NCBI GenBank assembly: GCA_023393525.1
Contig: JAEWKZ010000031.1
Coordinates: forward strand, 1-32,532
Direction of reading: 5' to 3'
Length of the DNA stretch: 32,532 bases
Origin: Pseudomonadota bacterium
GTDB taxonomy: Bacteria > Desulfobacterota > Desulfovibrionia > Desulfovibrionales > Desulfomicrobiaceae
Below the pieces are notes generated by a model. That model was not told the DNA's origin and searched no databases. It saw only the letters and a list, made by a program, of their open reading frames with translations. The position numbers and the translations under genes were made by a program. Positions 32,491-32,532 of the stretch are shown one piece after another (position 1 is the first letter of the stretch; every line of letters starts with the position of its first letter).

Positions 32491-32532
32491 CTACTCACCC
32501 CTTTTGATATTTTCTTTCAAAATTTGCAGTTG
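32491..32532 (-). CDS. atpH: ATP synthase F1 delta subunit, C-terminal fragment (cut by window edge)
   Basis: The last 13 codons of a minus-strand gene, QLQILKENIKRGE then TAG at 32491-32493, lie immediately before atpA. This ending (a Gln-Leu-x-x-Leu-Lys run and a charged Arg-Gly-Glu tail) is the usual C-terminus of the F1 delta subunit, and atpH precedes atpA in nearly all bacteria. The rest is outside the window. Confidence 0.75.
   Translation of the reverse strand, partial: QLQILKENIKRGE

Overview
The window is about 32.5 kb of GC-rich (roughly 60%) bacterial chromosome. It carries dense core-metabolism operons and no recognisable phage, IS or CRISPR content. A complete four-gene Qrc (menaquinone reductase) module, a UbiA-type prenyltransferase of the menaquinone/futalosine kind, LpxI instead of LpxH, and an F1 ATP synthase cluster without its Fo genes all point to a sulfate-reducing deltaproteobacterium of the Desulfovibrionales (Desulfovibrio or Desulfomicrobium type). 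That assignment comes from protein features only.

Layout. (1) 119-4821, minus strand: qrcA-qrcB-qrcC-qrcD, with a candidate promoter before qrcA and a strong intrinsic terminator after qrcD. The complex passes electrons from periplasmic cytochrome c3 to menaquinone. (2) 4971-6046, minus strand: a lone rfbC (dTDP-rhamnose epimerase) and two tandem tRNA-Ser genes (UGA, GCU) ending in a terminator. (3) 6199-9940, plus strand: hom, an ApgM-like enzyme (possibly the missing homoserine kinase), a YbgC-type thioesterase and an amidohydrolase, overlapping or nearly so. (4) 10020-19832, plus strand: lysS, lolC-lolD, bamA, skp, lpxD, fabZ, lpxA, lpxI. This is an envelope-biogenesis operon covering lipoprotein release, outer-membrane protein insertion and early lipid A synthesis. 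It ends at a bidirectional terminator shared with the opposing thrC operon. (5) 25811-19909, minus strand: rny, ymdB-like phosphodiesterase, tyrS, mqnP/ubiA-like and thrC. (6) 28146-25965, minus strand: a glmU promoter, glmU, an unannotated-size 59-aa coiled-coil gene (ZapB-like), zapA and a 6S RNA gene. (7) 32532-28158, minus strand: the end of atpH, then atpA, atpG, atpD, atpC and a strong terminator.

How they work together. Qrc and the menaquinone prenyltransferase both belong to the quinone part of respiration, and F1 belongs to its energy-conserving end. The hom, ApgM-like and thrC genes make a plausible threonine route if the ApgM-like protein is the homoserine kinase; no thrB is visible. 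The points most worth a second look are the extra N-terminal periplasmic domain on BamA, the hom-ApgM-like pairing, the 6S RNA behind zapA, and the tiny zapB-like gene. Most of the window is conventional core genome. I saw no clear sign of a wholly new multi-gene system.
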